Shown one piece after another: positions 47,701 through 56,391 of a stretch of DNA of 64,000 nt. Each line of letters opens with the position of its first letter. Within the stretch, counting starts at the first letter, position 1. Position numbers and translations under genes: made by a program. Origin of the DNA: Gnomoniopsis sp. IMI 355080 (Eukaryota > Ascomycota > Sordariomycetes > Diaporthales > Gnomoniaceae); the NCBI GenBank assembly GCA_027946555.1, contig JAPEVC010000033.1:1-64000 (forward strand). The letters run 5' to 3'. The notes beneath the pieces are model-generated. The model saw only the letters and a program-made list of their open reading frames with translations. It was not told the DNA's origin and made no database searches.

Positions 47701-48362
47701 GCTGCAGCCTGCATTTGGGCGCTGGACAGCGTAGAAGCGGGAGCCTTGCAGTCAGCGCCTGTCTGATCGGCGCAAGTTACTAGCCAGAATCATGGTGGAG
47801 ATCGATAACGCTATATTGGGAATGAATCCCGTTCTGACCTGGAAAGGTTCATAGTGCTGGGTGATATATTTGAAGTATGTGAAATGGAAGTTGATGTAGT
47901 CAAGTGCGCTAATTAGCGCGATTGCCGCACACGGAGAACGCGCTTATTACTCGTGCAGGCGCCGTCTAGGTTCATGCGATGCGCACGGATCAGCTAGTGA
48001 TCCCCGTGAACAACAACAACAACACCAACAACAGCATCGCGTCTCAACCTTCTAGCAATTCACACCCTGCCCCCAAGTCAACGTGTTCGAATTTCGCAAC
48101 GTGTCGACGGTGCAGCGGGCTTACATCCGGTAACAAATTCAAGCCTAGCAGCTTCCAGGCCCACAGCGGGGTTTGGCGATGCCGAGAGACATCCACCGTT
48201 AGACTGCCAAGGTAGGCTCACCGAGTCTGCATCGCCTGTCTTGAAGGAAGAGAGACCGTCGACCTTGGCTGGGCAACCCTAAATATATCTGCATTTGCAT
48301 CTACGATTTAAGTTTCCTCTAAGCGTGTCCGCATCGTCAGCCGCCGCACCAACGAAATTTTC
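41724..48362. other. Gene-poor region downstream of the CON7-like regulator
   Basis: About 6.6 kb without a supported gene. The longest frame (43323-43988) has no recognisable domain. It contains one perfect TACCTAGGTA (44066-44075), variants near 42611, 42830 and 43985, a pair of CCACGTGGAA boxes 30 bp apart (44119-44158), two isolated tRNA-type A boxes (44403-44413 and 44805-44815) without B boxes, and an A run near 43270. The last few hundred bases are presumably the APC2 promoter and leader. Confidence 0.55.
44120..44155. promoter_or_regulatory. Paired CACGTG boxes in a repeated CCACGTGGAA context
   Basis: Two perfect CACGTG palindromes lie at 44120-44125 and 44150-44155, each inside the same 10-mer CCACGTGGAA, exactly 30 bp apart. 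CACGTG is the classic bHLH target. It also occurs singly several times in the window, so only the repeated context is notable. The nearest supported genes are more than 2 kb away. Confidence 0.35.
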
Positions 48363-51323
48363 ATGGCCACCGTTGAAGCCGCTCCCATTTCTCAGTGGAG
48401 GGCGAAGCGACGTCGCGTATTTTTGTCTGTATTCCAGGCAGAAACGTCGCCATCCCGACCGCTTTCAAGCACAGTCCAGTCTTGGCACACAGAGGGTTCT
48501 GGAGGCCATCATTTCGATTCATCAAACAACTTTGCTGCTTCACAAGATGCCTTGCTTGCGACTCCGCTAGTACCCCAGTCAGCACCCAGCCAAAGCCATA
48601 GCAGTGATGTGCCCATATCTGCAGACCAACGGACTCAACTTGATCGTGCCTGGTCTATAGTCGTCGCAAGACTTCAATGGCCATCATTCATGTTGGTGCA
48701 AGGCGCCGATGGAACAGTGCCTCTAGCGTCACGATTTGGCTCACAGGACGAAGAGTCCGAGTTCAATGCTGCTCTTCGGCTGGTCGTTCAGGTTCGCCAA
48801 TTACAACCGAATCAGGGTACTGGGAGTGACCATGATATTCTAGCCTGGTACGGCCATCAGGTCCGTCGGCATTTCATGCAGCACTTGCTCCCACGGCTGA
48901 CAGAGCTCGCGGAATCTGCAACAAGGAGAATTAGCGATGGAGAAGCTGTGCAAGATGACTTTCTGGCAGTCATTCAGGGCACTATCCAAATGTTGAAGGT
49001 TGCTCTGGACCAGTATTATCTTCCAGGACTGTCAGTGATAGTCCGGGCTATGGAAGACCAGAGCCTGCCAAAAGGCGAGAATGGCGGTTCCAATGCCATT
49101 TTGGCTCGTTTTACGCGAGATATGCATGCGTTGATCACCAATTCAGCAGACCCAGTCTTCAAGTCCCTAAGCGTAATCCTGGATTTCCTCACAGGCGAGG
49201 CACTTCAAGTCCCCGAGGCAAGCAAGAGTTACCATATTCAAAACAACCCGAGGCCTCACGATCCCTCAGCGGACAATCAGCTAATTGGCCTGGTTGAAGC
49301 GCTGAACCAAGTCGGATTGGCTGGCGAGAGATTCCAGGTTTTATTTGCCGAGACAATGGATAAAAAAATGACACAGTACATCCACCGGTCTTATGCTCGT
49401 GTCTGGAAGAGCTCATCAAAGTATGGAAGCAACGGCTTGGTCAGGAATTCCACCAACTCCGTGTGCCTCAGCCAGTCATCCGGTTGTATTGCGTCCCTTT
49501 GTGACTGGGTTGAGAACCAATGTGGCCGCGTAGCATCGTTGGTCCTCAGCCGGGTTGAACAAAGCGGCTTGCGATCGGGCATCGTTTCACAGGCCGACGT
49601 CCAACAGTGGAAAGAAACAGCCGTTGGGCGTCTTGCAGCGCTCAGAATTTCAGAACTCTTCGACATCGTTCTCCAGTGGCCAGCCAGCAGGGGGGCGCTA
49701 GATGACCTCAAAGCTAGCGTCACTACACCGCAGCGCCGGTGGGAGCTGACAACCGCCTTCTCAGCTGCACTGCAGAAACGCCTGCTTCACCCAGCGCGGT
49801 CTACCATAGACATTCTGCGATTCTACGTCTCTATGATCCGCACATTTCACGCACTGGACCATTCAAAGGTCCTTTTGAGTCGCGTGATTCCGTCGCTTCA
49901 GCTCTACCTCGTCCAACGAGAAGATGCTGTCCGGGTGGTGGTTGAAGGCTTACTCGCAAGCCATGAGGAAGTAGAGCAGGTGCAAAAGGCGTCCTTGTCC
50001 CATAGCGACATAGATTCAGAGGGCAGCAGTAGGGGCCCGAACAGCAAGTTGGTCGAGCTTGCTGTCCTGCTCAACGATCCGGATCAGCAGCGACGGACGG
50101 ATGTTGATGAAGACGATCTCGACTGGGACGACATGGAATGGGTGCCGGACCCTGTAGATGCTGGTGTAAACTACAAACGCCCCAGATCCGAGGATGTCAT
50201 CGGCACACTCATCAGCACGTTGGGGTCAGAAGATGCCTTCATCAAGGAGTTCCAGAACATCATCGCCGAACACCTTCTGTCCACACAGACGGATTTTGCT
50301 CAAGAGCAAAAGCTGCTGGACCTACTAAAGAAGCGTTTCAGTGATGCATCAATGCAGAACTGTGAGGTAATGATCAAAGACATTTACGACTCGCGCAAGG
50401 TCGACACTCACATCCGGAGGATCGAACTGGGTCAGCCAGCACAGCCTCCGAGATCGTTTGGTACTCCAGCAACGCCACCGGTATTCATGGAAATAGGCAG
50501 ACAGCTTGACGTGGATGAAGAGATGGAAGGCCAAGTGCCGTACCATGCGCGCATTCTGTCTCGCCTTTACTGGCCCAATATCCTCGAGGAGACTTTCAAG
50601 CTTCCACAGCCTGTGGCAGCACAGCAAATGAAATACGAAGTAGGCTACGAACGTCTCAAGTCTGCCCGAAAGCTCACCTGGCTGCAACAGCTGGGCCAGG
50701 CCACTGTAGAGCTAGAACTTGAGGATCGCACTATCAACGTGGATTGCAAAACCTTTGAGGCGGCCGTCATTTATGCATTCCAGGATGAGGAAGAGGTCAA
50801 GGACGGCGACATCGGCCTCATTCACCTGTCAGTGCAAGACCTCCAAGAGAGACTTCAAATGGACGAGGAGTTGGTACTGCAGGCACTCGACTTCTGGCTC
50901 TGTCAAGAAGTCCTCACGCGCTACTCAACCGACCCAGATACCTTTACAGTCCTTGAGCGGAAGGATTCTCCGCCATCAAGGCCAGAGCTGCGCCCGGCCA
51001 TGTCGGCGCCTGCTGCTCTGGAGGGCGAGCATGAGTTGCCCGGCATGCCTCCAAAGCCCGCCGGAGTGAAGCGAGCCGGAACGACTAGCGCGATGGACGC
51101 CAAGGAGAACGAGCTGCGCGCCGTGTATTGGCAATGCATCTTGGGTATGCTGACGAACAATATGGGCATGATGCCGCTGAGCAGTATGGCCAATATGCTG
51201 CGACTGGTGATCCCTGGTGGTTTCCCTTGGAGCGACCAAGAACTGCAGGAGTTTTTGATGGAGAAGGTTGAGCTGGGTGAACTGGAGGTTGTGGGTGGAA
51301 AATACAAATTGGCGAAGAAATGA
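48363..51323 (+). CDS. APC2: Anaphase-promoting complex subunit 2 (cullin subunit)
   Basis: An intronless frame of 986 codons. The N-terminal 500-600 residues are helical and weakly conserved. An acidic linker with DVDEDDLDWDDMEWVPDP follows; then comes the conserved block KRPRSEDVIGTLISTLGSEDAF and the cullin-homology region (LLDLLKKRFSDASMQNCEVMIKDI; YWPNILEETFKLPQPV; KLTWLQQLGQATVEL). The protein ends in a winged-helix domain (YWQCILGMLTNNMGMMPL; DQELQEFLMEKVELGELE; GGKYKLAKK). Apc2 pairs with RING subunit Apc11 to form the catalytic core of the anaphase-promoting complex, the ubiquitin ligase that destroys securin and cyclin B. The length is near that of other fungal Apc2 proteins. No intron signals interrupt the frame. 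Confidence 0.94.
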   Translation: MATVEAAPISQWRAKRRRVFLSVFQAETSPSRPLSSTVQSWHTEGSGGHHFDSSNNFAASQDALLATPLVPQSAPSQSHSSDVPISADQRTQLDRAWSIVVARLQWPSFMLVQGADGTVPLASRFGSQDEESEFNAALRLVVQVRQLQPNQGTGSDHDILAWYGHQVRRHFMQHLLPRLTELAESATRRISDGEAVQDDFLAVIQGTIQMLKVALDQYYLPGLSVIVRAMEDQSLPKGENGGSNAILARFTRDMHALITNSADPVFKSLSVILDFLTGEALQVPEASKSYHIQNNPRPHDPSADNQLIGLVEALNQVGLAGERFQVLFAETMDKKMTQYIHRSYARVWKSSSKYGSNGLVRNSTNSVCLSQSSGCIASLCDWVENQCGRVASLVLSRVEQSGLRSGIVSQADVQQWKETAVGRLAALRISELFDIVLQWPASRGALDDLKASVTTPQRRWELTTAFSAALQKRLLHPARSTIDILRFYVSMIRTFHALDHSKVLLSRVIPSLQLYLVQREDAVRVVVEGLLASHEEVEQVQKASLSHSDIDSEGSSRGPNSKLVELAVLLNDPDQQRRTDVDEDDLDWDDMEWVPDPVDAGVNYKRPRSEDVIGTLISTLGSEDAFIKEFQNIIAEHLLSTQTDFAQEQKLLDLLKKRFSDASMQNCEVMIKDIYDSRKVDTHIRRIELGQPAQPPRSFGTPATPPVFMEIGRQLDVDEEMEGQVPYHARILSRLYWPNILEETFKLPQPVAAQQMKYEVGYERLKSARKLTWLQQLGQATVELELEDRTINVDCKTFEAAVIYAFQDEEEVKDGDIGLIHLSVQDLQERLQMDEELVLQALDFWLCQEVLTRYSTDPDTFTVLERKDSPPSRPELRPAMSAPAALEGEHELPGMPPKPAGVKRAGTTSAMDAKENELRAVYWQCILGMLTNNMGMMPLSSMANMLRLVIPGGFPWSDQELQEFLMEKVELGELEVVGGKYKLAKK

Positions 51324-52600
51324 GGCTCTGGCAGAAGCACGATTCTTTCAGAACCCCAGCAGCTGACGGAAGCGCCGAAGACCTTGATGTGAAGAAGTAT
51401 TGCTGTATAGCTAAATCTAATGAGAGAGGAGATGGGTAGGGCAAGCAAAGCCACTCAGAAGCTGAGACACGCGAATCGACAAGTGGTCGTTCGCATATAC
51501 TTCTTGTCAAAACCTTGAGGATACCTTGAGGCCAAGAACATGGCAACGAGCGGTTGGCTCAAAATTTCTATGACAAAGTTCTCTGCTGTCCAGTCTTGGG
51601 CTTTTCATGTCGTATAAATTGGACGAAAAATCACGACTCGCTGAATAAGAACTCGAAGAAGTTGTCTCACAGATAGTCCCTTTCTGTCCTGTTCTTGGCG
51701 CGTATCTTCTCCCGACGAGGCTTTCCGACAGGCGGACGAGGGCCTCACCAGTTTTACAGCTGCGTTTCCTCAACGCGTGGCGGCCTTGCAAGATTGCTAC
51801 CATAAATTGGCCCTAGCATGCCAGCTGCTCGTTCTGTATGATCTAAACAACGTCATTGCACGGAGACCGGCCTTCTGGTTGCATATTCAAAACGTGCGGG
51901 CTGATATATGCATGGCATTTCCAATTTCCCATTGCTGCGAGGCCTGGGGGTACACCGCCTGCCTGGTACCCCGACCTGCCCAAATTGTGCCGTGCTCCGC
52001 CAGCAAACCTGGGCCGTTGTGGGTCTGGCTCCATAACGCTCGATCCAGCAGAAAATCGAAAGATCACCGCCGCGATTCTTGATGTTGAAGAGCAATCGTA
52101 TCGTCATCGAAGTTTACAACGAGTGGAGATCCAACATGTCGACGCGCTGTAAAACAAGATGGTACGTCGCACACAGGCTTGGATGCGGAAGGTGAAGCTT
52201 GAAGTGGTCAGTATAATTATGCATACTTGTGAATTTCCCATGCCAGAATCGGGGACTCACCGCAGTGCAACAAGGCCACATGGAGGTCAAGCGAGTGCGA
52301 GCAAACTTCCGTAGTGACCAACAATCTCAGTTTGCGGCAATGCTGAATTCACCGAGGTGCGAGAAGGGCACATGGAGGCCAAGCGAGTGCGAGGCAACTT
52401 GCGTGGTGACCAAGTCGGTATACTGCGAGTCTGGATAAAAAATTGCAGGATGTGGAATATAATAAGAAGGGCTCATTCGTTTTGTGAAGCTGGGACAATG
52501 GTTTGGTCCAGTCTTTCAGGATTCAGCAAGCTCAGCAAGAATATTCCTAATACTAAACGTCAGTGTCGCTCGTTAGCACAAGCCTTGTGATCCTTCCAAG
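51324..52600. other. Intergenic region
   Basis: A 1.3-kb region between APC2 and the lipocalin-like gene on the same strand. Its only clear structure is a 64-bp direct duplication (52257-52412). Small frames in it have no support. Confidence 0.55.
52257..52412. repeat. Direct 64-bp duplication upstream of the lipocalin-like gene
   Basis: Copies at 52257-52320 and 52349-52412 align without gaps; by eye about 54 of 64 bases agree. The best-kept core is CACATGGAGG followed by CAAGCGAGTGCGAG. The offset is 92 bp. Both copies lie 190-345 bp upstream of the start codon of the secreted protein, so they may sit in its promoter. Confidence 0.8.
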
Positions 52601-53507
52601 ATGCATGCCACGTCCACCCTCGTTTCCATCCTCTCGGTGGCCGCCTCCGTCTCAGCCAAGGCCTTTCCTCGAGCAGGCACAACGTCAAATGGCACCGTCG
52701 TCTCGGCGAACTTCGACGGGTGAGCAGTATTTCCACCGCCCGGAGGGTCCCAGACATGCTTCCCGGATCCACCAAGAGAGACACGTGCTAACGTGTTCAT
52801 GAAAAAGCTACTGCTACTACCCAACGCCAGACACGACGTTTGATGTCAGCACCTAGTACGTTATCCTTTTAGGAACCTCGCTCCTGGGTATGAACCACGC
52901 TAATTTGCCTCTGTCCAGTGGTGGAGTATGGTACCAAGTTGCTGTAAGTGCAAAGACATATATGATGTGTTATGGGATATATGTGTTGGTAGTTTTGATT
53001 AACTCTCCATCATAGGGATACGTAGCGATCTTTGACGCGACGTGCAAGTGTATTACAGCCAACTACACGCTGAACGACGACGGCACCGTTGGCGTGGTGA
53101 ACCAGTGCCAGGAGTTGGGTCTTCCCATCAGCATTACCGGAAGTGCATCAGCCGTGGACACCGCGTATGGCTCTGTGGGCGTGTTCGATGTGGTGCTGGA
53201 GGGCACCGGCTCTGTGTGCCCCGGACCGAACTACATTGTTCAGGAATACGTTGAGGGCGACTACTCCATTGTCCAATCCCCTGACTGGTCGACGCTGTTC
53301 ATCCTCAGCCGCGAGCAGAATGTTACCACCGAGAAGCTTGATGTAAGTGATTAAGTGGCAACCTTTGCGTTCCACCTGGGCAGTTGAAATATTTGAGCTT
53401 CAACTAACATATCGCCTCGATAGACGCTGGTCTCTCGCGCAGTTGCGCTGGGCTCGCTCGAGTCATTGATTGTGACGGATAACCAGTCTGGTTGCCTGTA
53501 CACCTAA
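52601..53507 (+). CDS. Secreted lipocalin-like protein (ApoD/Blc type)
   Basis: Five exons: 52601-52719, 52808-52855, 52919-52943, 53016-53342 and 53424-53507 (200 aa); all four introns start GT and end AG, and the summed frame closes exactly at TAA. Residues 1-19 form a signal peptide (SILSVAASVSA). The spliced sequence reads TTFDVSTYGGVWYQVAGY, then CKCITANYTLNDDGTVGVVNQC. This is the lipocalin GxWY motif followed by the strand-loop pattern seen in apolipoprotein D/Blc relatives, which bind small hydrophobic ligands in a beta-barrel. Several Cys and N-glycosylation sites (NGT, NYT, NVT, NQS) suit secretion. The GxWY motif is split over a 25-nt exon, so it is invisible without splicing. The ligand is unknown; a role in lipid or pigment binding is inferred. 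Confidence 0.85.
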
Positions 53508-54061
53508 TGGGAGGAGATTCCTTAAAACTGCTGCGTACTTTAAGTTGATACCGGCCGAGAGAGGTTTTGTTCCGATACCATATTCTTTGTATACATGATA
53601 AAACATGGTGTAGTTGTATATGGACCTAAGTTTCACTTCGAGGATCAGGAAGACAGAAAAGTCCCGGGGGGGGGGGTTTCCTGGTGACGTCAGCTCCTCG
53701 AGCAGCCGCTGATGCAGTGAGACGGTGTCTAGAGTCGTCCTTCATCCATAATGCTACCATAATACCTCCGCACTTTTTTGTCTGGTGTGAGTGCCAAGGA
53801 TGTAGTCTTCCCAGTTTCCAAGTTTGTACTGTTTGGACTACGCAGTATTACGTTCCGTCCTATTCTGCGAACTAGGTAATATAAAGATAGTTAAGACACA
53901 GGTCGGGCGGGCCGCGCCGTGGTTTATGCTCCTCTTTTATTGTTCTAGACTGCTTGCTACCAGGGAATACTTGCTATGTGGACGCCTCTGATCAGTGATC
54001 CCACTACAAACTCACTCACCCGGTCCATTCAGGCGCAAGCCTCAGCATCAACGTTACAAAG
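53508..54061. other. Intergenic, promoter of the PMP3-type gene
   Basis: A 554-bp gap. It contains an 11-base G run (53666-53676) and a perfect TGACGTCA box (53685-53692). The last about 100 bases before 54062 are C/A-rich and likely the leader. Confidence 0.55.
53685..53692. promoter_or_regulatory. CRE-type box TGACGTCA upstream of the PMP3-type gene
   Basis: A perfect 8-bp CRE palindrome about 370 bp before the start of the PMP3-family gene. In fungi such sites bind ATF/CREB-type bZIP factors (Sko1/Atf1) that act in osmotic and oxidative stress. Function here is inferred from position and the stress role of the downstream gene family. Confidence 0.4.
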
Positions 54062-54552
54062 ATGGGCATGTTGACCGAGCGACTCTTGCTGACCATCATC
54101 AACTGCTTTCGTATGCAAGACGGCCCGCCCTGCTTGTCCCCATCCTTGAGACATTTGGCTGACTCTCCTTTCCAGTACCGCCCCTTTCCGTCATGTTAGT
54201 GGCCGGCGTAGGCACCGATGCCCTTATCAACACACTGTGGCTCCTATGTGGCGTCATTCCAGGCCATATTCACGGCTTCTACGTGACCTGGACTTATTTC
54301 TCCCGCAAGCGCAAGGTCAAAAAGGGGAAATACCCTGGTGGCCCCAAGAGTTTTATTTACAGCCGGCGTGTCATCAACGGCGATGCCAGCGACGACAAGG
54401 TCAGACAGCTGTGGAAGGCCGAACAAAGGGCCAAGGACGAAAAGCTGATGCGGAGACGGAGCTCGTGGAGGAGTGGCATCAGTAATAGTGGAAGGAGGCC
54501 AAGAAGTGCATCGGGGCCACTCGGGAGGCAGTCGAGCCGGAGGATCCCATGA
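54062..54552 (+). CDS. PMP3/UPF0057 family membrane protein with basic C-terminal tail
   Basis: Two exons: 54062-54110 and 54176-54552 (141 aa). The 65-bp intron has donor GTATGC, branch CTGAC and acceptor CCAG; splicing joins IINCF to LPPLSVMLVAGVGTDALINT. The segment with two membrane helices (LPPLSVMLVAGVGTDALINT and LWLLCGVIPGHIHGFYVTW) matches the PMP3/RCI2 family, whose members are about 55-residue plasma-membrane proteolipids needed for salt tolerance and membrane potential control. Here a tail of about 80 residues rich in Arg, Lys and Ser follows (KRKVKKGKYPGG, RRRSSWRSG, GRQSSRR). Tailed PMP3 proteins occur in fungi; what the tail does is unknown. The start is supported by the short leader exon and correct phase. 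Confidence 0.9.
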
Positions 54553-54808
54553 TCTTTGCACAGTCTAGCATTCCAAGTCGTTCAATCAATATGCCAAAGC
54601 TGTTTGATGCAGTGGAACAATCATTAGGTCTATAATCGGGTGTCTGCTGCTGGTCTCGTGGTCGGCGGTTTGTGTGACCAGGGTTAGGGTAAACTCAGCA
54701 CGGACCAGCGAGGCTGCAGACCCGAAATCTTCAAGCTTTCCCAGTCGCCCGACCTCTCTCGCCAAACTCCACGTCCTCGTCCGCGACACGGGTCCGTCAA
54801 GTTTCAAG

Positions 54809-55630
54809 ATGAGCACATCGCTTCTGCGCACGGCGCTCGAGCTGCGCAGTCCCATAACACGTCTTCCTCCCACCTTCCTCCTCCCTAGTAGGTCACGATG
54901 GCTCTCCACAACCAATACCACCGCCACCACAGAGCAGTCACCCTCTGCCGCACCACCGCCACCACCACCGTCGTCGTCCCTTAACGCATCGCGCGCACAG
55001 CAAACCTCAGCAACCATCCACACCAGGACAACAGCGGCCATTGCTGCTGCCTCACAAGAGGCCGCCGCTGTTGCGCCCATCCAGTACAATGGCAAACCCC
55101 GGCACATCTCACGCAAACCCATCGCTGGCGCCGCCCCCCAATTAAACCTTCCGCGCATGCCCCCAAGCTCCCCACCGCCACCGCCCAAAGGTCCGATTCC
55201 CGAGACCGTCAAGCAATTGCTCCCGCTGCTGCGCACACAGCCCTCGCACTACATCACCGTGCATATCCACGGACGCCCTTACCTCGTCACGCTGGGCGAC
55301 AGCGTGCGGCTGCCCTTCCTGATGCCCGGTGTGTCGCCGGGCGACGTGCTGCGTCTGAACCGCGCGAGCGTGCTGGGCTCCCGCGACTTTACCCTGCGCC
55401 CCACGCAGCCGGCTGTGCGGCATGGCGGCGCGAACGAGGTGGCATATATCGACGAGCGGGTGTACGAGTGCCGCGCTACAGTAGTTGGAGTGGACAGCGA
55501 GCCGATGCGGGCCAAGGAGAAGACGAAGCGGAGGAATCGCAAGACGAAGACCATCAAGTCTAAGTTGAGGTACACGGTGGTACGGATTAGTGATTTGAAG
55601 ATCAAGAGCCCTCAGGAGCTGGAGGAGTAG
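54809..55630 (+). CDS. MRPL49: Mitochondrial large-subunit ribosomal protein bL21m
   Basis: An intronless 273-codon gene from ATG 54809. The N-terminus is Arg/Ser/Thr-rich and nearly free of acids, as in a mitochondrial targeting sequence, followed by Pro- and Ala-rich low-complexity sequence to about residue 130. The bL21 domain occupies the C-terminal half: HYITVHIHGRPYLVTLGDSV, LPFLMPGVSPGDVLRLNRAS and a basic tail (KTKRRNRKTKTIKSKLRYTVVRISDLKI). In yeast this protein is Mrpl49, a 23S-rRNA-binding protein of the 54S subunit. It starts 256 bp after the PMP3-type gene on the same strand. The family call is firm; the exact targeting cleavage site is not visible. Confidence 0.92.
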   Translation: MSTSLLRTALELRSPITRLPPTFLLPSRSRWLSTTNTTATTEQSPSAAPPPPPPSSSLNASRAQQTSATIHTRTTAAIAAASQEAAAVAPIQYNGKPRHISRKPIAGAAPQLNLPRMPPSSPPPPPKGPIPETVKQLLPLLRTQPSHYITVHIHGRPYLVTLGDSVRLPFLMPGVSPGDVLRLNRASVLGSRDFTLRPTQPAVRHGGANEVAYIDERVYECRATVVGVDSEPMRAKEKTKRRNRKTKTIKSKLRYTVVRISDLKIKSPQELEE

Positions 55631-56391
55631 GGGGCCACGTGGATGAACATGATTGCTGTGACGGCTGTTTTGAGACGTGCAAAGGAAGTACTGCGGGAGG
55701 AGGATGAGAATCTCCCAAGAGCCGGTTTTGCGACTCGATGAAACTTATGGCAACGTGGTAGCTGAGCATCCGCCATTCATGAGATTCAATGGCAGTTGTT
55801 GAGACCACTTTACAATAGAAGCTCGCTCCGTCAAAAGCATCAGGAAGATCAGTCGCATCATATTGTTCTACGAAAGGCTGTGATTAGACAAGAGAGGGGT
55901 CTGTCCGTGGCATTGACGTCCATTCGCGGGCGTGAATTAGGAATGCAGAGCACAAGACCATTCAAATGAGAAACAGGAAACAGATTATCAGATTTCTTCA
56001 GAATGATGGAGCTGGGCGAATAGCACTTCGTTCTCGCTAAACAGTGAAACTGGGACGCACCGCAGCCAGCTGAGTCAAAATGGACAAACTTTCGCCTGTG
56101 TGAACCAAAGGAAACAATTATTATATACGAACGGCGGTGTGGTATCAAGTATTGGCCAGACATAGGAGTGACCAGGAAAACGGGCGCTGTCCCAAGCTAT
56201 AGCAGAGCAACAAAATAACCGCTACCCAATTCCATCCTCCCTCTATCCATTCATTCATTTTCTTTTTTCTTTTTCCATGAAAACATCATCTTTCGTCACA
56301 GGATCCAACCATCCGGAAACCATAAAACCCTAATCTTTGCCAGATAGTCCATCAACAAAAATGGACCGAGAATCGCGCAACAAGAGTCTGC
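55631..56391. other. Intergenic, convergent 3' flanks
   Basis: A 761-bp region between the stop codons of bL21m (plus) and MPS1 (minus). It contains a T-rich tract near 56260-56280. No gene is seen. Confidence 0.6.
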
